From Homalodisca vitripennis (taxonomy: Eukaryota; Arthropoda; Insecta; Hemiptera; Cicadellidae): a stretch of DNA of 64,000 bases. Below, piece after piece: positions 19,745 to 30,949 of the stretch. The DNA lies in contig NC_060212.1 in NCBI RefSeq assembly GCF_021130785.1, forward strand, positions 148,143,501 through 148,207,500. Reading direction: 5' to 3'. A model generated the notes under the pieces. That model was given only the letters and a program-made list of their open reading frames with translations. It made no database searches and was not told the origin of the DNA. Position 1 is the first letter of the stretch, and the number at the start of each line of letters is the position of its first letter. A program made the translations under genes and the position numbers.

Positions 19745-20190
19745 TATTTAATCATGTGATTTATATGCTACTTAATTTGAACTTATGTGACCAAACTGTT
19801 AACAATAGTTATTCACACATAGAAACACAACCTTTTGATTTGTATGCTACTTAGGTTATGCGACCAATATACTTACTTCGTTCAAAAAAATTTCAAAATT
19901 AGTTCAATAACTTCAATAAATAACTATAGTTTTTATATACTTCCGAACATCTTCAATCTCTATTAATGTAATATTACAATTAGCACTCACACAATAATTA
20001 CACGATGTTACAAAACAACACACATATTTGATAGCAGCACAAACTGTCAGGAAAACCTGGAATTAAAATAGAAAAACATTTGAAAAATGTGATCGTAGTG
20101 CATTCTGCTGGATACAATGTAAAACATTCCAAGATGGTCCACTCATTTAGGAGGAGTTCAGCTCCATACACACGCACACAAGAAATATAA
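19745..20190 (-). repeat. Inverted copy of the 785-1630 host block
   Basis: It carries, in reverse order and orientation, the ATTCACACATAGAAACACAACC, GCACTCACACAATAATTACAC, CAAACTGTCAGGAAAACC and TTTAGGAGGAGTTCAGCTCC phrases found at 785-1630 (plus strand). The left block contains extra sequence at about 1030-1190. Together they make a large, interrupted palindrome around the Polinton. Confidence 0.85.
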
Positions 20191-21034
20191 AGATAATGAA
20201 ATTCGGTAGTTTAGATAGGCTAATTAGAAATATCAATAATTTGATTGCGATGTTGGCCGCTTATTATAATTCAGCCTTTAAATAACTATAATCTAATTCA
20301 GTTCGTCATTTTAGTAGTTTAGATAGGCTATTTCAGAAATATCTATAATTTGATTGTGATGGTGGCCACTTATTATACTTCAGTCCTATACGGAATACTT
20401 ATTTAGTATTTTAGATAAATTAAATTCTATTGGCCAGTTCCGATACTATACTGTAATTTTAAATAACTATAATGTAATTTGGTAGCTTAGATAGACTATT
20501 CAGAAATATCAATAATTTGATTGTGATGGTGGCCGCTTATTATACTTTAGGCTTTTCATAACTAAAATCTAATTCGGATAGTAGTTATATAGGCTATTCA
20601 GAAATATCAATAATTCGATTGTGAGGGAGGTCACTTATTATACTTCAGCCCTATCGGAAAATCATCTAATTTGTTTGTGTATACTCCTGAAGGATTAACA
20701 AAAAAATATTGTACATTCAATGGCATTACGATAAATTAAGTTGTAAATTGAAAAAATATACCTGTTATAAAATAGTTTTGTTTCAACTTTTTTACCTTCA
20801 GATTAAGTAAGTTTTCACTTAAAACATCCTCTACATTTCACATCACTCATGTTATACTCACACACTAACGGTTGGTCGAAGTGTGATTAAATGTACATGT
20901 GATGAAGTTAGATATTGTAATAACTTTTTAATAGACATTTTTATCAAAACAGCCCAGATTGTTACAGATTAATCAAGGTTTAAAATTTTCGAATTAAAGA
21001 CTTGTGTACAGGACAACGTCTGTCGGGTCTGCTA

Positions 21035-21035
<1 letters not shown>

Positions 21036-21110
<75 letters not shown>
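21036..21110. repeat. (TA)n microsatellite
   Basis: About 37 TA units directly after the Helitron-like CTAG terminus. Confidence 0.98.
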
Positions 21111-21117
<7 letters not shown>

Positions 21118-22321
21118 TTCAACCTGTACAAAATTACTGGTTGTATTTTGTTTTATAGTGAGATTTCAACGTGGTTAGATAAATAAAAAATACTTTTTTA
21201 TTCATGCCCTGTGTTCTCTGGTGGTGATACTCCATGACACATAATTATAAACAGATTGTTTTAAATTCTTAAATGACATTTCAATGGAGTTTTTTCTGTT
21301 TAAATTTATAAGTAAAAACTAAAATTATAGTCTGGTCATATTGGCAATAGTTTTCCATTTATCTCGTTGTAGTTTTCAATTGCTAATTAATTTTATATTT
21401 CTTCCAAACTGAACTCATTTATTAAATTATAATTTTCTTAATATAATAAATTTTGAGAGCAGATTGGATAATGGACTAAATAAACTTAATATATCGTGTT
21501 TTATTTTAAATAAACTTATACCTTTTAATTTGGTTTCTTGTCCTGTTTACCGAAAACCCTAATAATAAATAAATTACAAATGTAAATATAGATTTAAATT
21601 GTATTTTTTTTTATAAGATAATTTAATTTTCAGTAACTAAAACTTTTTAGAATTTTTAAAATTAACACTTAACATTTTTACTTGTTAAATCAATGAAAGG
21701 TTCTATTACTATTTACTATGTTACACTAGTAATACCTATATAAATAAAAAAATACAAAAGTCATATTTATAAAATGTATAAATATTAAAAGTTGTCACAG
21801 TGCCACATAACTTAATTGTATTATATAATAACAATTTAAAAAAATGTACATCACTGCTAGATTTTAAATTTATACATAATGGTTCTTTTCGAATAGCGTG
21901 ATTTTACTTAGAGTAGTATTTTAATTCCAATGACAATTTTTCAGTTTATTTTAATTTCTTAACATTCAAATTTCGCGGTTTTAAATAATAGTAGAAGCTT
22001 TATGTATAAGTCGCTTTTAGAGGAAAAATCGGAATGCTATCTTTATCAAAATGCAAGCTTTCATCTTTGTTTTATTACTTAAACAAAAAATTCTAAAGAA
22101 GTGAATTAGAATATTTTAAAATGTTGTCTTCAGATTAAGAATTATGAAAGAGATAATACAAAAATGAAAATTCAATTATACCTGCTATTCCTTTATTAAG
22201 ACATCAGATGTTAGTGAAATTGCGAGTAGACCGCGCTTGTAGGAATAATTCGTGTTTCAATTAATTACATTTGCAATTTTGCCTCTTATGTATAGATAAA
22301 TCAGAAAATATTAATGTTACA
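21111..22321. other. AT-rich intergenic sequence
   Basis: Nothing recognisable: no open frame of note, RNA gene or repeat that recurs in the window. Confidence 0.55.
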
Positions 22322-22531
22322 TAACACTACGTTTCGAGATCTGCAATCTGATCTCTTCTTCAGGTAAAGAACTAACCTAATACATAATTACAAACTAGGT
22401 TAAAATAAACAAATCTTACTAAAGCGTTGTGGCACGCCTAAGTCAGGAATCACAACCTACATGTTGTTAGTCAACTTAACTAACACTAAAGGACATGCAC
22501 TTAATACAAAACTACACAAAACACTAATCAT
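22322..22531 (-). repeat. Inverted arm of the Penelope-like element
   Basis: Reverse complement of 23368-23576 with few differences. Similarity ends right after the hammerhead-like core, at GTAGTGTTA. Confidence 0.92.
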
Positions 22532-22552
22532 GGACAAAACAATAAAGATGGA

Positions 22553-23153
22553 CTAAAAGAAGAATTTAAGAAAATTGAATCGGATCTCAGAAGCAATGGA
22601 TACCCTCAATTAGTAATTAATAAGTGCAAACGAACCAGAAGAATCATTCCTGAGTCAGAAAAACAGAATTGTGATAAATTTGCGTTTATTTTCAATCCCT
22701 TATGTGGCGGGATTATCGGAGAAAATTAGAAGAGTAGGTAGAAAGTACAACATTAGAACCGCGTTTAAAACACACAACACTCTTAGACAAACTCTCGTAA
22801 AAACAAAACCAAAAAATGGCACACATGAATCCAAAAACTGTGTTTACAGTATAAAATGTAGCTGCAATAGGGAATACATAGGCGAGACAAAAATACCACT
22901 AAACGTAAGGATAAAAGAACACAAAGAAAACACGAGAAAGGGTTTCACAGAAAAGTCAAAAATTGCACACCATTGTTGGTCCGAAGACCATCATATGAAT
23001 TGGGATGAAGCCCACATAATACATCGGGAACCACATTTCTTCAAAAGGAAATTAATTGAGGCAACATATATTAAATTGGCAGACCAACCAATCAGTCAAC
23101 CATCAGTCGAGATTAGGCCGCTTTGGTTACCAATTATTCTAAAAATGAACTAA
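22553..23153 (+). pseudogene. Penelope-like element C-terminus with GIY-YIG endonuclease
   Basis: The main frame (22671-23153, 160 codons) begins inside the coding region with IPYVAGLSEKIRRVGRKYN, the conserved PLE linker. Then comes the GIY-YIG module: VYSIKCSCNREYIGET, followed by VRIKEHKENTRKG and HCWSEDHHMNW. It ends naturally at PIILKMN. The preceding linker residues lie in another frame (22553-22670), so there is one frameshift plus loss of the upstream RT. The endonuclease normally nicks the target site to prime reverse transcription. Confidence 0.88.
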
Positions 23154-23527
23154 AGAGAAAACCAAAAGTATCAAACGGATCGGATATTTGTAATAAACCA
23201 ATGCGGAGTCACAATATGGTTTTAAGAAGTTCATCTCGCATGAACCAATAATAACGAAAGGGCCCATTCCTGTTCCCCTTCCCAATCGCTAGTCCCTCTG
23301 GTCAGTCGTAGGTGGTTAGTAGACGAGTGAAGACGTATTGTGACCTGTATTCCGTAGTTTAGTTTTAATGATTAGTGTTTTGTATAGTTTTTTATTAAGT
23401 GCATGTCTTTAGTGTTAGTGAAGTTGACTAACAACATGTAGGTTGTGATTCCTGACTTAGGCGTGCCACAACGCTTTAGTAAGATTTGTTTATTTTAACC
23501 TAGTTTGTAATTATGTATTAGGTTAGT

Positions 23528-23580
23528 TCTTTACCTGAAGAAGAGATCAGATTGCAGATCTCGAAACGTAGTGTTACTGT
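23528..23580 (+). ncRNA. Hammerhead-ribozyme-like motif of the Penelope element
   Basis: The core CTGAAGA (23535-23541) is followed by a perfect 6-bp stem GAGATC/GATCTC, then GAAAC (23563-23567) and a short GTAGTGTT loop/stem with a candidate GUU cleavage site. This fits the CUGANGA...GAAA hammerhead consensus with the minimal stem III known for Penelope-like elements. Homologous motifs lie inverted at about 22322-22372 and at 37565-37615 (there with an extra A in GAAAAC). Confidence 0.65.
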
Positions 23581-23867
23581 TTTCTTGTTTCACTGAACGA
23601 TGGCAAATGTCCGGAAAAATCCTGTTTCCTTCACAATCCTTCCATCGTCAAAAATAACCTTCAAACAAAGAGTTACACAACACTTTAAATTTGGAAACTT
23701 CTTTCAGTTTTTATGCTTACTACAATATCAAAACTCTTTCTTTCCATTTTTTCAAAAGGGGTAGAATGCTAAATGTTTTTGTAAGGCAGTGTTAGGAAGC
23801 TCTTCCAAGTTCATAAACACTTTATTTAATAAGTTCTTAAATTAAAAAAGTAAAGTAAAGTAAAGAA

Positions 23868-24108
23868 TGTCTTATTTTACCAGGCGAAGTTAGGGCTAAG
23901 AAGCCCTCTCTAACATTTAACCTGGGGACCAACGGCTTAAAGGTGACTTCCGAACCACCACCAATGGCCGGGCAGGCGGGCCGCTTGCTAGGACAGGATC
24001 GCTCAGCGGTCACCTGTCCAAGCAGCAGCGACGCTCGGCGTTGCTTGATCTGGTTATCTTGCGATAACCGCCGTACCCACTACACTGCGCCATTGGCAGC
24101 AGTAATAA
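23868..24108. repeat. GC-rich interspersed repeat
   Basis: About 240 bp of GC-rich sequence (GGGGACCAACGGCTTAAAGG, GGCCGGGCAGGCGGGCCGC, GATAACCGCCGTACCC) preceded by AAAGTAAAGTAAAG, standing out sharply from the AT-rich flanks. The tandem AAAGT start looks like the tail of a retroelement in reverse orientation. The family could not be assigned and there is no ORF. Confidence 0.6.
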
Positions 24109-24613
24109 ATTAATGTTTATTTAGGAAGGCATAATCATTACTTAAAGTAGGTTTTCAAAGTGCCTTCCATTTTCGTAAAGCGATATCTGTACTATTCAAT
24201 CTTACCTCAGTGCCAAAAAAGTATAGTTATACATGAAAGCACACGAGTAACTTAGTTATCTGTTTAGATTTCTTACACAAACAGTCCTTAACACAAACTT
24301 TTAGTGGTAAATGCTATTAAGATATTAGTATATAATATAATTCTGTGTTGAAATGATTAGATTGGGTATTCCACGTATTTACTAATGGTAATTGGAACGG
24401 AGTAGATGTCAGCGACAATCCCATCCCATTGAATATTTGAAGGAATTATAGGAAAGCCAGATGGCGTGCAGCATTTGTATCAGCCAAAGTTCCACCAGTT
24501 ATCCCGATAAGGTAAAAGATACTTTCTTAATTTTGTATATAACTGTCGTTAACTGTTTTAAAAGATAAATATCAATGTGTACATAAACTTTTCAAAATGC
24601 TTACGTAATCTAA
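24109..24613. other. Unassigned sequence before the tandem duplication
   Basis: An exon-like stretch ends at a possible donor, GATAAG|GTAAAAG, near 24510. The best frame (RNYRKARWRAAFVSAKVPPV) has an upstream stop, and no partner exon was found. Otherwise nothing. Confidence 0.3.
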
Positions 24614-27600
24614 ATCAGTAAATGACATAACATGCTTTACGAAAGAACAAAATTATTACTATAAATGCAAATTATTTTAAATACATATGCATATGAATAC
24701 ATATAATATATTTCATACATATTATATACTAATAATAATGTATATCATAAATAATTTCAATGTTAAAAATAAAAAATCTAAAACAGTCGGTTTACAATTT
24801 TGAAATTTGTCATAAGAATTTTTGAAATTTGACTCTTAGTACTCGGTTTGAGAATTCAAATAGATCCTATTTCTAAGTGTCAAATAACGGTGAGATATTA
24901 ATTTTATCAAACTCAAAACCTAAACATAAAACCTTTAGCGATGGAATTACCACATGAAAAAAATTAATTTAACAAAAGCACATTTTTATATAAAATACAT
25001 ATAACTGACTGGTGCGACAGGATTAAGTTCAAGACTATTGAGATTCAAACCAAGGTTACTGCAGAGAACCTTGAGCACTATATACTGCATTTGCGACATG
25101 TTTGTAGTCTCATAGACCATAAAAATCCGGAGATAAAAATCAAGGACAAAATTAATTAATAATAAGATAAACCAAGAGTCAAAAATGTCAATTAATGTCT
25201 GTTAGTGAACATGCGACCAGTGTTATGTAGTATTTTTGATTCTGCTCAGTGAATTTGCTTTAGTTAATTTTCACATACTATGTTTTGTTAAATCTGTGTT
25301 AAGCTTATCGTCCAAAATTTTTATGCGTGTCTAATTTTATGCCTAGGAAGAGTTTTTTTACCTGAAGATGAGAAGACATTTCATTCCACAAAAGGTACTA
25401 ATATATTTATGAAACATATAGCGATGGTAAGGTTCCGAAATTCTAGTATCCTTTCATGTCATCATCGTTATTAACAAACTTTTTACAATGAATGTAATTT
25501 TCTGTTGCGATTAAAGAGTATTGGTATTTTTTTTTACTTATGAATTTACAATTTCACTTCAAAATGACTTGCATTTATTACTTAATAATAAATGTATTGG
25601 TCTTGATTTGAAAGTGCAAACTGTACAGAGTAAATCTGAAATTATGAAACGAAAAGGCTGAAGCTAACACAAGAGGATAATTTAATAACTCAAATCACGT
25701 ACAATGTTACTGAACATTCACTGATGTATAAAGAACTTTATCTTCTCTGCAGTTCCAAACTGGAAAGTTAGTACAACTATTGGAACTCTGGCACGGCATA
25801 GTTACTATAACATGTCGGCAGCTGCGTCTGTCGTTTAAATTATCTTTCCATTTTCAATAAACATGGTTTAATGTAGTTTAATAATTCGTTGGGTTTTAAA
25901 TCCATTCAATTCAAAAGTTGAGTGGACCTAATGTTAAGGTAAAAATAATGCTTTTAAATGAAAAAAAACCGAGGCTAATGATATGTATATCTTCTGGATG
26001 TTATGTTAACATTATTGGGTTCAGTCTACTCATTTCTTGAACTAAATATCTCTGACGATAAAAGATTTAAAATAATAAATACACCTGCATAATATAATTA
26101 AATTATTATAAACAACATATCATTGTAAATTTTGAGTATTAATATATTTACTCTACCCCAAAAGTTTTATAAGAAACATTCCTTAAACCATACTATATAT
26201 AACTAAAATAATATTATTATTAATTATTTGAATATTAATTATTTATTAAAATAGAATAGTTGAGTTTGAAAATATAAAACATTTTTTGGAATAAAACGTC
26301 TGGGTTACATTACACTTTAGAGTTAAGTTAATTCTTTTAAACTGTATAATTTGTCCAGAATAAGTAATACTGTATGAAATAAATTTTAGGAACTACTCTT
26401 TGGAAATATCATATTATATATTATAATTCTCTTGATTCATAACTGGAACGTCTTCCATATTATGCCATAAAATGCTATGAACAAACATGTTGATGTATCG
26501 TTTTAGGAGAGTGAACAGTGACATGAGTCTTATATGATTATTTTGCAGACTAGTAACAAAAATTAATTCCCAATTTCTGTATTTTTGAACTTCAGTGAAA
26601 TATCAGAAATGTATTTAAAAAAAATTGCCAGTTATTTTGCAGATGTGCTTATGTTAAATTAAAGCTGTATAAAAGTAACATCGAAAATTTTGTTTTCCCA
26701 CTTTTGGGTTTAACCTCACTGATATTATTGGTCATAGAGATTTTGAAATCTGAGAAACTGCTAAACCAAGCAATGCTTGATTCGCATTAGTGCCTACATT
26801 GAAATTAGCTTCTCCCTAATTTCTTAACTCCGTTATAATCTTTTATATCTTGCAAAATTAAAGGTGTCGGCTGCTCTTATTCTAAAATTCAATAGTTATT
26901 GATTATTTTATTAGCTTTGAGCTGATTCTCACTTCAAATGGGCTTATAAATATAAAAGTACTCTTGGTGGAAGATTTTAAATTAGGCCCTTTAACAAAGC
27001 AGTTGCTTTCAACTTTGTTTCATTACTTCTTCAGAGAGCTGAAAGGGTTGAATTTGAAAAGCTAAAATACTTAGTTTAGGCAAAGGTTTCCTGTTAAGAA
27101 GTGATTGGGTTGTGGATGTAAAAATACCAAATTCGTTTTTCGTGGAAATATGTATTCCTACACAAAAAGTAAAGACCTATTTAATGTCGATAGGTGTATT
27201 TTCAGTAGGACTACAAGTAAATAATAGAGTAAAATACTGTTTGAAAAATACACTTAAAGCTTTGTACATTAAAAAAAAACTAAGTTTAGAATCTTTAAAA
27301 CTCTATTTATTAAACTACAACCTAAATATATTCAAGCAAAATCGTATACAAAACGGTCAATTATGATAATGTGTAATATATACGTAAAATTTCAATCACC
27401 TAAAAATATATTTTGTTTGAAATGCCTAAGGTTAGGTTTGTAACACAAAGTTATATATTTTATTTAAAAAATTTATTATTGGGGCATTATATATTTGGAG
27501 ATAATAGCTACCACCTCAAAAATTAGAGTAATATAATAACGTAAATAGCTTTTATTATTATGGTGTTGTAAATATCAGTTGGTTAGTAGTGTGGTAAGAA

Positions 27601-28387
27601 AACGAAATAACCAAAATAAATGAAATGTTATCTTACGAAATAAAAGAAACCTAAATTCGAGTTGTCTAAGCCAAAAAGTTGATTTAAAGTAACTCTAGGA
27701 GGATTTTTTGTTCCAGTGCATTGTAAAACCATGCACATATTTTTTCCACTTTCTCTCAACCGACTGTTTCGTTATAGTGTCTTACTATCAACAAATCTCT
27801 TGTATAACTAATTATTTATAAAGTGGCATTTAAATTTAAAATTATTAGGAATATATTACGATTTACATGCAAGATTCAAATTATCTATTGCTAGTTTTTT
27901 ACGTATTCTAAGCCAATTAAACAGCATTTTACTCATCGACTTTATTACACGCCTCCATAGAGATTAAAATCTTAAACTCTGAAAATTGCCCATTGAGTTT
28001 TTTGTGTTGTTGGTAGAATACGGAAAAATACCAATCTTTACATTTAAATTAAATCAACAATAGATATGCGAGCTCTAAGCATATGAATAGAAGTGATATG
28101 CTATGAAAATGTATTTTGTTGCAACAATAGATGTACTAATCCAAACCATTAGTATACGCTGTAAACAACTGTTCTTGTGACAACTGTGTCTATAATAAGC
28201 TGAAGAGTTTCGATATTTGAAATAAATCCACTCAAAAGTTTCACTATCTAATTGAATTATTGATTTAAAATGTTTAATACATTGAAAGGATTTAACATTC
28301 AGATCAATATTTAAAACTTAAAGAATAGTAATGTTAAAATAATGAACGGTTCATTTGTTTCATTCGCAATGATGTAGGTTGCTACGA

Positions 28388-28545
28388 CTAAAGAGAGCGA
28401 GGAAAAACAAAAGCAATCCAATTTCTGTCAAAGAGTGGTTTAAGTCGTTTGAAATCACATTGCATTTCTTTCTGAAACTCTCTGAACATCTGAATGTTCT
28501 TAGAACAGTATTTTCTCTATGTCTTCTCAGGTATGTTTCCAACTA
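28388..28545 (-). repeat. Exon-like internal repeat (relatives at 45612-45735, 50740-50880, 63970-64000)
   Basis: The block GCAATCCAATTT...TTTAAGTCGTTTGAAATC... ATGTTTCC recurs at 50740-50880 (close copy from the tandem duplication) and in diverged form at 45612-45735 (about 70 percent by eye), near the end of the same unit. Minus-strand frames of about 60 codons cover parts of it (CNVISNDLNHSLTEIGLLLF), but the diverged relative has stops or changes frame. It may be an old exon or repeat fragment. Confidence 0.55.
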
Positions 28546-30074
28546 TTAACTCGTCAGGTTAAAATAACCTCCTCTTATATAACAATTTTGATTATGCTGA
28601 ACCCTTTTATGGTTTTAAATAATCAAGTTTACTGAAAGTTCCCGTTAGATTTTCATGAACAATTGAAAACATTTATACACTATCTAAAGTTACTTTCTTG
28701 TTGAAGAGCTATGCACATGTGAGAATTTTAACTAATAAAATAACTCTTGTTTGTTTTTAGATTGAATGTGTCCTAGGGACATCAGAAAATTCATGCAGAA
28801 AAGTAAACGTTACATCTCCTCAGCAGACAAATAGGGATTAAGGTCAAATTTTACCTTCGTGAAAAAAATTTCACTTGTTCAAAAACCTTACTTTGGTAGT
28901 TACCAGTCTGGATACGTATTTATTTATTCTGACATATTTTAGATGCTATATAGTTTAACTACTAGATTTATAAATACTCATTGACGCTTGGCCAATTAAC
29001 ATATTGAGAAAAATGTATTAGTGAGATTCACTGTGTACTGAGGCTCCTGCTCAGATCTGTACTTCACTTATCTTTCACAAGCGAATTAGACCCGAGAAAT
29101 AAATCACTCTTAATATATCAAGAGTCGAAGGCCATTCTAACAATAAAAAATATGCAATTTTAGAAAAACATAATTAGTAAATATCGGTGAGTACAATAAA
29201 TATGTAACACACGCAATATGCCCTAGTGCCGATCAACAAATCATAATACGTAATACTTTTGACTTCATCTGTTTCATTGATCATATCATAGCAGACGAAT
29301 CTTATATTCAGTAAACTATGTATTATCTAAAATCAATCACTCTAGATTTTTGATTTTAAAAATAAAGTTTTCTTAAGTTAATAAATTAATTTTAATTATA
29401 AATAAATTTCTTTTCAAGCTTTTATTTTATGTTGTATCGAAGTGTAAAATCTACTTTATTGGTAAACGAAAAGCACGAACTAGAACAACCCTAGGCCCAC
29501 GAGCACAAAGCATTGCTCTTTAAACTGATTTGCCGAAAAGAACAAGAGATCGGAAAATCTTCCAGTGACCATAAATTACTTTCAGTGTTAATTGGGCCTT
29601 TTAAAAAGGATATTCCATTAACATACCTGTTATTAGATACTAAATCCCACGCAAAAGCGATAGAAAAAATATAGTGTTTAAATGTTTATTTACATTACAT
29701 TTAAACTAACATAATAGAACATGTTTCTATACGACTACTATAAATTTATTTAAGTTATTCAATATTATTTAGTTAAAACTATATCTGAGAATTAAATATG
29801 ACTATTTTTAAACACACAAAAAATTTATGCCTCTAGTATATTAATGTTTGTATTCACTTACACAAGGATACATATATTTTTTAATTTGTAGTTATAATAA
29901 AAATAGCCGGACTGTCGCAATACAAATAATGCACGTCATGAAACAAAAGTACTAACTACTATTCTATTCTATTCAAACTGTCAAAACATAGTTTCCTCTT
30001 TTAGACTAAAATAATACACAAAGTGTATATTTATATCAAATTATTTCAATCAGCCAACTTAATCAGAGGGACAC

Positions 30075-30350
30075 TCGGTTTAACTCATTGGGTGAGACCT
30101 AAGAAGGCAATAATTAACAGGAAGATTAAACGTCTTTAAGGGGATAACGGCTTTGATCCTGAGCGAACTAACGGCACCTAGCGGCAATTCTATCAACTAA
30201 ACGGCCCTGGATAGCAACTCTGATGGCAACCAATTTTCTCCAACAGCTCTCCCCCTGCTACCGTCTGCCATTACAGGCTTTGTCTCTTGTGCCTCAGTTG
30301 TCACAGAATACATGTCCACGAGTTGAACACCGCCTTACACAAATAGAAGC
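30075..30350. other. Conserved GC-rich block in copy 1 (partner 52395-52680)
   Basis: About 260 bp, GC-richer than its surroundings, differs from its partner by roughly nine or ten changes. A minus-strand frame MYSVTTEAQETKPVMADGS begins in both copies, but the C-terminus differs by a frameshift in copy 2. It could be a promoter or first exon, or an old repeat. No assignment. Confidence 0.4.
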
Positions 30351-30805
30351 TACTAATACGGGTCCATAGCTTAGTATTCCAAAAAGAAATTATTGATATA
30401 TTTAACAAGCTCTTTAATGCACTCTCACCAAATTATACATTAATATCTATCTACTCATTAGAACTAGTTTAATAGATTTATTAAAAAGACATTACACAGC
30501 AATGACCATTAATTCCCCAAAAGATTATTGCACATGCGTAGAAATAGAAGTTCAAAAATGAAAAAAATGGGAGTAATACTTAAAAAATTGTTTTATTTTA
30601 ATCGATTACTCTATTTAGCCTTTAAATTTAACAAACAGTAATACATAATTAAGTGTAAATATTGAATGCAGCATATGTACCATTTGTGTATCTTCTGTCA
30701 TTATCTATTCATCCTTTCTTTGAACGCCAACTAGGGATCTGGTATAAATAATACCATTTTACCCTAACCTTTACTCTCCACCACTTTTCATAAGCCATAC
30801 CCACC

Positions 30806-30949
30806 ATGACCACTTCTGGTCAAAGTGAAGTATATACTTCCAACAGTGATTTTGATGTTTATCCTTGTTGCTACGACCAAAAATTCTGTCAAATGTGTAT
30901 GTTTTTAGCCATTGAACACGTACATGTATTTCATCATAAAGTGGTCTAA
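30806..30949 (+). CDS. Candidate small ORF or first exon, 47 aa (copy 1)
   Basis: The ORF starts MTTSGQSEVYTSNSDFDVYP at an ATG in CCCACCATGA, a good Kozak context, with TATAAATA about 65 bp upstream (30741). A 5' splice-donor-like GTATGT lies at 30897. The partner in copy 2 keeps the ORF and the same start context. Up to the donor only one residue differs (Asp15 to Gly); beyond it four of about 17 residues differ, as expected if coding ended at the donor. No homologue is recognised. It could be a chance ORF in a slowly changing segment. Confidence 0.3.
   Translation: MTTSGQSEVYTSNSDFDVYPCCYDQKFCQMCMFLAIEHVHVFHHKVV

Larger units (their letters stand above)
19018..20665. repeat. Tandem-like array of 130-190-bp host repeat
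   Basis: Repeated units contain GATACTATACTGTAATTTTAA, TTAGATAGGCTATTCAGAAAT and GGTGGCCACTTATTGTACTT. Copies begin near 19040, 19185, 19280, 19430, 20195, 20285, 20425 and 20545, with varying length. The array is interrupted by the inverted block at 19745-20190. One unit is the Polinton target. No coding. Confidence 0.85.
763..21035 (+). mobile_element. Candidate Helitron-like shell around the Polinton
   Basis: The left edge reads A|TC followed by a TA-rich run, then at about 786-842 a GTGTGCGTGTGTATG / CTCCTCCTAAACGG / ACCGATTTTAATGAAA block like the 5' end of many insect non-autonomous Helitrons. The right edge at 21008-21036 has a short hairpin (GACA 21012-21015, TGTC 21021-21024) followed by GGGTCTG and CTAG|T, as expected for a Helitron 3' end inserted between A and T. 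Removing the Polinton leaves about 3.5 kb with no Rep/helicase coding. Inverted copies inside (19745-20190) mean this may be several nested elements. Family is inferred from remembered terminus patterns. Confidence 0.42.
22322..23627 (+). mobile_element. Truncated Penelope-like element with inverted end copy
   Basis: The plus-strand 3' part of a Penelope-like retroelement: remnant of the post-RT linker (about 22553-22670, KKIESDLRSNGYPQL), a GIY-YIG ORF, and a 3' end stopping at TGTTTCCTT (23627). A 210-bp copy of the 3' region lies inverted at 22322-22531, matching 23368-23576. The reverse transcriptase is missing, so the copy is 5'-truncated. The 3' end is confirmed by a second insertion at 37538-37667 that ends at the same base. 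Confidence 0.85.

Noticed and set aside
24400..24520. A host exon with donor GTAAAAG (RNYRKARWRAAF)
   Set aside because: An upstream in-frame stop, no acceptor and no second exon were found; recorded only as a weak hint.
27112..27366. An 84-aa host ORF
   Set aside because: The partner in copy 2 (49446 onward) has an in-frame stop and mostly residue-changing differences.
28360..28542. A 60-aa minus-strand gene
   Set aside because: Its C-terminus shifts frame in copy 2 (50641-50877), and the older relative has a stop; treated as an exon-like repeat relic.
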